NCBI RefSeq assembly: GCF_025567405.1 | Contig: NZ_JAOQKJ010000006.1 | Coordinates: 1-64,000 of the forward strand | Length of the DNA stretch: 64,000 nt | Direction: 5' to 3' | Origin: Suilimivivens aceti | GTDB lineage: Bacteria > Bacillota > Clostridia > Lachnospirales > Lachnospiraceae | Shown here: positions 60,504 through 64,000 of the stretch, piece after piece | Layout of the letters: every line of letters begins with the position of its first letter | How positions within the stretch are numbered: the stretch's first letter is position 1 | The notes under the pieces: generated by a model | The model's database searches: none | What the model saw: the letters and a program-made list of their open reading frames with translations, nothing else | Told to the model about the DNA's origin: nothing | Position numbers and translations under genes: made by a program

Positions 60504-61067
60504 ATGAATGAACGAATCCATGATGCTACATTATATGAAGATATTCCTTCTCCGGAGGGACGGGAAGAAAAGGAAATGGCAGTATACAGGCTGCTGAAGG
60601 AGCTGCAGATCCCTTATGAGAGACTGGATCATGAGCCGATGGAAACTATGGAAGCCTGTCAGGATGTTGATAAGCTGTTACATATTCATATGTGTAAGAA
60701 CCTGTTCCTGTGCAACTCTCAGAAGACAGTCTTTTATCTTCTGATGATGCCGGGAGAGAAAAAGTTTAAGACAAAGGAGCTGTCAAAGCAGATCGGCAGT
60801 GCTAGGCTTTCCTTTGCCTCAGAGGAATATATGGTGAAATTCCTGAACATCCATCCGGGTGCAGTAAGCATTATGGGACTGATGAATGATACGGATAAGA
60901 GGGTCAATCTTCTGATCGATGAGGATGTGCTGAAGGAAGAATATCTAGGGTGTCACCCCTGCGTGAATACGGCAAGCCTGCAGCTTAAGACAAGGGATGT
61001 GCTAGAAAAGTTCCTGCCCTATACGGGACACGGATACCGGACGGTTCATCTGACAGGAGAGGATTAG
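60504..61067 (+). CDS. YbaK/ProX-type aminoacyl-tRNA editing protein
   Basis: A 187-residue protein. YbaK/prolyl-tRNA editing domain from RLLKELQIPYERLDHEPMET to LKTRDVLEKFLPYTGHGY. It includes KNLFLCNSQKTVFYLLMMPGE and the core Lys in KFKTKELSKQIGSARLSF. It would hydrolyse mischarged tRNA, in clostridia usually Ala-tRNA-Pro (PrdX/ProX class). ATG 60504 follows AAAGGA. It sits unexpectedly inside the arginine operon. Confidence 0.85.
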   Translation: MNERIHDATLYEDIPSPEGREEKEMAVYRLLKELQIPYERLDHEPMETMEACQDVDKLLHIHMCKNLFLCNSQKTVFYLLMMPGEKKFKTKELSKQIGSARLSFASEEYMVKFLNIHPGAVSIMGLMNDTDKRVNLLIDEDVLKEEYLGCHPCVNTASLQLKTRDVLEKFLPYTGHGYRTVHLTGED

Positions 61068-61071
61068 AGAG

Positions 61072-61518
61072 ATGATTGTACGGACAATGACCATAGAAGA
61101 TTACCAGGGTGTCCATGATCTGTGGATGACGATTAAAGGCTTTGCCATTCGGAGCATAGATGATTCCCGGGAAGGTGTGGAACGTTTTTTAAAGAGAAAT
61201 CCGGCTACAAGCGTAGTGGCGGAGGAAAACGGAGAGATCGTAGGGAGTATTCTCTGCGGGCATGATGGCAGAAGAGGATGTCTTTATCATGTCTGTGTCC
61301 GTGAGGACTGTCGTATGAGGGGCATTGGAAAGAGTATGGTCGTCAGGTGTATGGAAGAGCTGGAGAAGGAGAAGATCAGCAAGGTTTCCCTGATCGCCTT
61401 TACCGAGAATGACATCGGCAATGCTTTCTGGAAGGAAATCGGCTGGACAAAGCGGGAAGATCTGAATTATTATGATTTTGTACTGAACAGGGAAAATATC
61501 ATCAATTACAATAAATAG
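61072..61518 (+). CDS. GNAT N-acetyltransferase
   Basis: A 148-residue GNAT enzyme. Acetyl-CoA motif RMRGIGKSMVVRCMEEL (near 61312-61362) is preceded by LYHVCVRED, the usual strand before it. It is followed by AFTENDIGNAFWKEIGWTKR. Substrate unknown; within an arg operon it could be a short N-acetylglutamate synthase. Starts 4 nt after ybaK and 24 nt before argJ. Confidence 0.8.
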   Translation: MIVRTMTIEDYQGVHDLWMTIKGFAIRSIDDSREGVERFLKRNPATSVVAEENGEIVGSILCGHDGRRGCLYHVCVREDCRMRGIGKSMVVRCMEELEKEKISKVSLIAFTENDIGNAFWKEIGWTKREDLNYYDFVLNRENIINYNK

Positions 61519-61542
61519 GAAAGCAAGGAGGCAGTTCTTACG

Positions 61543-62766
61543 ATGAAAAAGATTACAGGCGGTGTTACGGCAGCGAAGGGATTTCAGGCAGCAGCTGTGG
61601 CAGCAGGGATCAAATATAAAGACAGGGATGATATGGCGCTGATCTACAGCGAAAAGCCGTGTGTACTGGCAGGCACCTTTACCAGCAATGTGGTGAAGGC
61701 AGCACCGGTTCTGTTTGATAAGAAGGTAGTAGAGGAAAGTCCTTACGGACAGGCAGTTGTGATCAATGCTGGGATCGCCAATGCCTGCACAGGAAGGGAA
61801 GGCTTTTCCTACTGTGAGCAGACAGCGAAGGCAGCGGCGGAGGCACTTTCCATCTCTGAAAATGCGGTGCTTGTGGCATCCACCGGTGTCATCGGCATGC
61901 AGCTTCCCATTGACAGGATCGTAAGCGGTATTAAAAAGTTGACAGAGGGAAAGCAGGGAGATCTGGAAGCAGGAACGAGAGCGTCCAGGGCGATCATGAC
62001 GACAGATACGAAGAATAAAGAGGCAGCTGTGCAGATCGAGATCAGCGGCAGGACAGTAACTCTTGGAGGTATGTGCAAGGGCTCTGGCATGATCCATCCC
62101 AATATGTGCACCATGCTGGCTTTCGTGACAACAGATGCTGTAATCTCCAAAGAGCTGCTGACAAAGGCAGTGAAGGAGGATGTTGTAGATACCTTTAATA
62201 TGATCTCCGTAGACGGAGATACTTCTACGAATGATACACTGCTTGTACTGGCAAATGGTATGGCAGAGAATCCGGAGATCAGGGAGAACAGCCCGGAATA
62301 CGAAGCGTTCCGTGAGGCACTCCATGAGATCAATGAAACCCTGGCAAAGAAGATGGCAGGAGACGGAGAGGGAGCAACCGCTCTTTTTGAAACAAAGGTC
62401 ATCCATGCACCGTCCAAACAGGATGCCCGTATTCTTGCCAAAGCTGTTATCTGTTCCAGCCTGACGAAGGCTGCGATCTACGGACATGATGCCAACTGGG
62501 GAAGGATCCTGTGCGCCCTTGGCTACAGCGGTGTCATTTTTGATCCGGAGAAGATAGAGCTGTTCTTCGAAAGCAAAGCCGGCCGGATACAGATCTACAA
62601 GGATGGTGTGGCAGCAGACTACAGTGAGGAGGAGGCAACAAAGATTCTTTCCGAGCCGGAGGTTACTGTGGTTGTGGATATGAAGAACGGAGAAGAGAGT
62701 GCAACAGCATGGGGCTGCGACCTTACCTATGATTATGTAAAGATCAATGCAGATTACCGGAGTTGA
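61543..62766 (+). CDS. argJ: Ornithine acetyltransferase/N-acetylglutamate synthase
   Basis: A 407-residue enzyme that recycles the acetyl group from acetylornithine to glutamate. KGSGMIHPNMCTMLAF is the self-cleavage segment. The catalytic Thr is kept but the residue before it is Cys instead of the usual Ala. The SVDGDTSTNDTLL substrate motif is intact. RBS AAGGAGG. Whether it uses acetyl-CoA as well (bifunctional) cannot be told. Confidence 0.95.
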   Translation: MKKITGGVTAAKGFQAAAVAAGIKYKDRDDMALIYSEKPCVLAGTFTSNVVKAAPVLFDKKVVEESPYGQAVVINAGIANACTGREGFSYCEQTAKAAAEALSISENAVLVASTGVIGMQLPIDRIVSGIKKLTEGKQGDLEAGTRASRAIMTTDTKNKEAAVQIEISGRTVTLGGMCKGSGMIHPNMCTMLAFVTTDAVISKELLTKAVKEDVVDTFNMISVDGDTSTNDTLLVLANGMAENPEIRENSPEYEAFREALHEINETLAKKMAGDGEGATALFETKVIHAPSKQDARILAKAVICSSLTKAAIYGHDANWGRILCALGYSGVIFDPEKIELFFESKAGRIQIYKDGVAADYSEEEATKILSEPEVTVVVDMKNGEESATAWGCDLTYDYVKINADYRS

Positions 62767-62793
62767 CAGCCGGGATTTCAGGGAGATATGAAC

Positions 62794-63696
62794 ATGGAAA
62801 AGGATATGGAACAGGTATTACGGAAGGCAGAGGTACTGATCGAGGCACTTCCCTACATACAGAAATTTAACAGGAAGATCATCGTAGTCAAATATGGCGG
62901 TTCAGCCATGAGCGATGAAGAGCTGCAGAAAAATGTCATCAAGGATGTTACCCTTTTGAAGCTGGTTGGCTTTAAACCGATCATCGTGCACGGCGGCGGC
63001 AAGGCCATCAGTAAATGGGTAGGAAAGGTTGGCAAGGAGGCAAAATTTGTGAATGGACTGCGTGTCACAGATGATGAGACCATGGAGATCGCAGAGATGG
63101 TGCTTTCCAGAGTCAATAAGCAGCTTGTGACTATGGTGGAGGAGCTTGGTGTCAAGGCCGTTGGTATCAGCGGTAAGGACGGCGGACTTCTGCAGGTGGA
63201 GAAAAAATATGCAGACGGTCAGGATATCGGTTATGTCGGAAATATCACAAAGGTAGACCCCAAGATCCTGTATGATCTGCTGGAGAAGGACTTCCTGCCG
63301 ATCATTGCACCGATTGGTCTGGATGATCAGTTTGCCACCTATAATATCAATGCAGATGATGCAGCCTGTGCGATTGCCAAAGCAATCAGTGCGGACAAGC
63401 TGGTATTCCTGACAGATATTGAAGGATTATACAAAGATATTAATGACAAGAGCAGCTTTATTTCCAGGATCACAGCTTCTGGCGCAGAGGAGCTGATAGG
63501 TGACGGTGTGATCGGCGGCGGTATGCTGCCAAAGCTTGCAAACTGTGCATCTGCTGTAAAGAACGGTGTCAACAGAGTCCATATTCTTGATGGAAGGATT
63601 CCACATTGTCTCCTGCTTGAGATCTTCACTAATTCCGGTGTGGGAACCATGATCCTCAGAGACGAGGATAAACAGCTCCTGGAGCAGCACGATTAG
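62794..63696 (+). CDS. argB: Acetylglutamate kinase
   Basis: A 300-residue amino acid kinase: IIVVKYGGSAM, IIVHGGGKAISKW and the end GVIGGGMLPKLA with FTNSGVGTM. Arginine feedback-sensitive forms have an N-terminal extra helix; the leading segment MEKDMEQVLRKAEVLIEAL matches that pattern. ATG 62794 chosen because AGGGAG is 7 nt upstream; ATG 62788 is too close. Confidence 0.95.
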   Translation: MEKDMEQVLRKAEVLIEALPYIQKFNRKIIVVKYGGSAMSDEELQKNVIKDVTLLKLVGFKPIIVHGGGKAISKWVGKVGKEAKFVNGLRVTDDETMEIAEMVLSRVNKQLVTMVEELGVKAVGISGKDGGLLQVEKKYADGQDIGYVGNITKVDPKILYDLLEKDFLPIIAPIGLDDQFATYNINADDAACAIAKAISADKLVFLTDIEGLYKDINDKSSFISRITASGAEELIGDGVIGGGMLPKLANCASAVKNGVNRVHILDGRIPHCLLLEIFTNSGVGTMILRDEDKQLLEQHD

Positions 63697-63721
63697 GCAG
63701 AAAGAAAGGACATAGGCAGAC

Positions 63722-64000
63722 ATGGAATCAATGAAGAATTATATAGAGGATGCAGAGGCAGCACTCCTTCATACGTATAACCGTTTTCAGGTGGTGCTGG
63801 ATAAGGGAGAAGGCGTTTACCTTTATGACATGGAAGGAAAGAAATATCTGGATTTCTGTGCAGGGATAGCTGTATTTGCCCTTGGCTATGGAAATAAGAT
63901 TTACAATGATGCCCTGAAAGAGCAGATCGACAAGGTGATCCATACTTCCAATTATTATTATAATATACCGGCTATTGAAGCTGCCAAAAAGCTGAAAAAG
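63722..64000 (+). CDS. argD: Acetylornithine aminotransferase (5' part)
   Basis: The first 93 codons of a class III aminotransferase running off the window. MESMKNYIEDAEAALLHTYN at the start, then RFQVVLDKGEGVYLYDMEG and YLDFCAGIAVFALGYGN, the standard argD opening. AAAGGA lies 11 nt upstream. It extends the argC-ybaK-GNAT-argJ-argB operon. Confidence 0.92.
   Translation, partial: MESMKNYIEDAEAALLHTYNRFQVVLDKGEGVYLYDMEGKKYLDFCAGIAVFALGYGNKIYNDALKEQIDKVIHTSNYYYNIPAIEAAKKLKK

Noticed and set aside
61189..62487. Long leftward open frame of 432 codons opposite the GNAT gene and argJ
   Set aside because: Cys/His-rich antisense shadow of well-recognised genes with no ribosome site and no family.

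Overview
The window reads as chromosome of a flagellated, anaerobic gut-type Lachnospiraceae (Clostridia). The evidence is AT-rich DNA with strong AGGAGG ribosome sites, a csrA-flagellin pair, HrcA/CIRCE heat-shock control, clostridial families (DUF4250, DUF4364, DUF5722, DegV, TnpV, DUF6040) and Tn916-type integration modules. The species cannot be named from this alone.

Core left part (1-10053): the first codons of a leftward gene resembling a tyrosine recombinase, csrA, flagellin, tRNA-Ser(CGA), a very small leftward ORF, an SDR oxidoreductase, an aconitase-family hydratase, a SpoIIQ-like degenerate M23 protein, a GH9-like lipoprotein without its catalytic motif, and a plsC-glycosyltransferase pair.

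Accessory region (10054-40550): an IS110-family element with a long non-coding end that probably encodes a bridge RNA; an ABC exporter-type pair; three AAA/DUF4143 ATPases; and two related integrative elements. Element A survives only as a scar (a truncated regulator joined to a frameshifted integrase tail) ending at the CIRCE operator of hsp20. Element B (about 15.9 kb, 24631-40556) is complete. It carries TnpV, a P4-type primase-helicase, ParM/ParR, MobC, a MOBP-type relaxase, a DUF6040 membrane protein that overlaps the relaxase gene by 449 nt, an AraC-lipoprotein-ABC-ABC cargo, an XRE regulator, a three-operator switch, an excisionase and a Tn916-type integrase. It has no type IV secretion genes, so it is best called an integrative mobilizable element (IME).

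The most striking observation is where these elements sit. The 11-bp repeat bounding element B (ATTAGCACTCA) contains the whole left arm of the CIRCE operator of clpB, and the element A scar ends at the same 11 bp in the CIRCE of hsp20. The heat-shock operator therefore appears to serve as the attachment site, and it is regenerated intact on the heat-shock-gene side. Removing the elements would leave an hsp20-dnaJ-ATPases-U32-like-clpB chromosome.

Right part (40551-64000): clpB, DUF4250, a D-Ala-D-Ala carboxypeptidase, a small membrane protein, a polysaccharide deacetylase, a GNAT toxin/antitoxin-like pair, a DUF3298 lipoprotein, a formate/nitrite channel, rarA, a DUF5722 protein, a leftward malic enzyme-YhcC-DUF4364 operon, degV, a leftward argG-DUF1294-LytTR operon, and a divergent argC-ybaK-GNAT-argJ-argB-argD operon that runs off the right end. 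Repeated TGCATAAA motifs fill the argG/argC divergent promoter.
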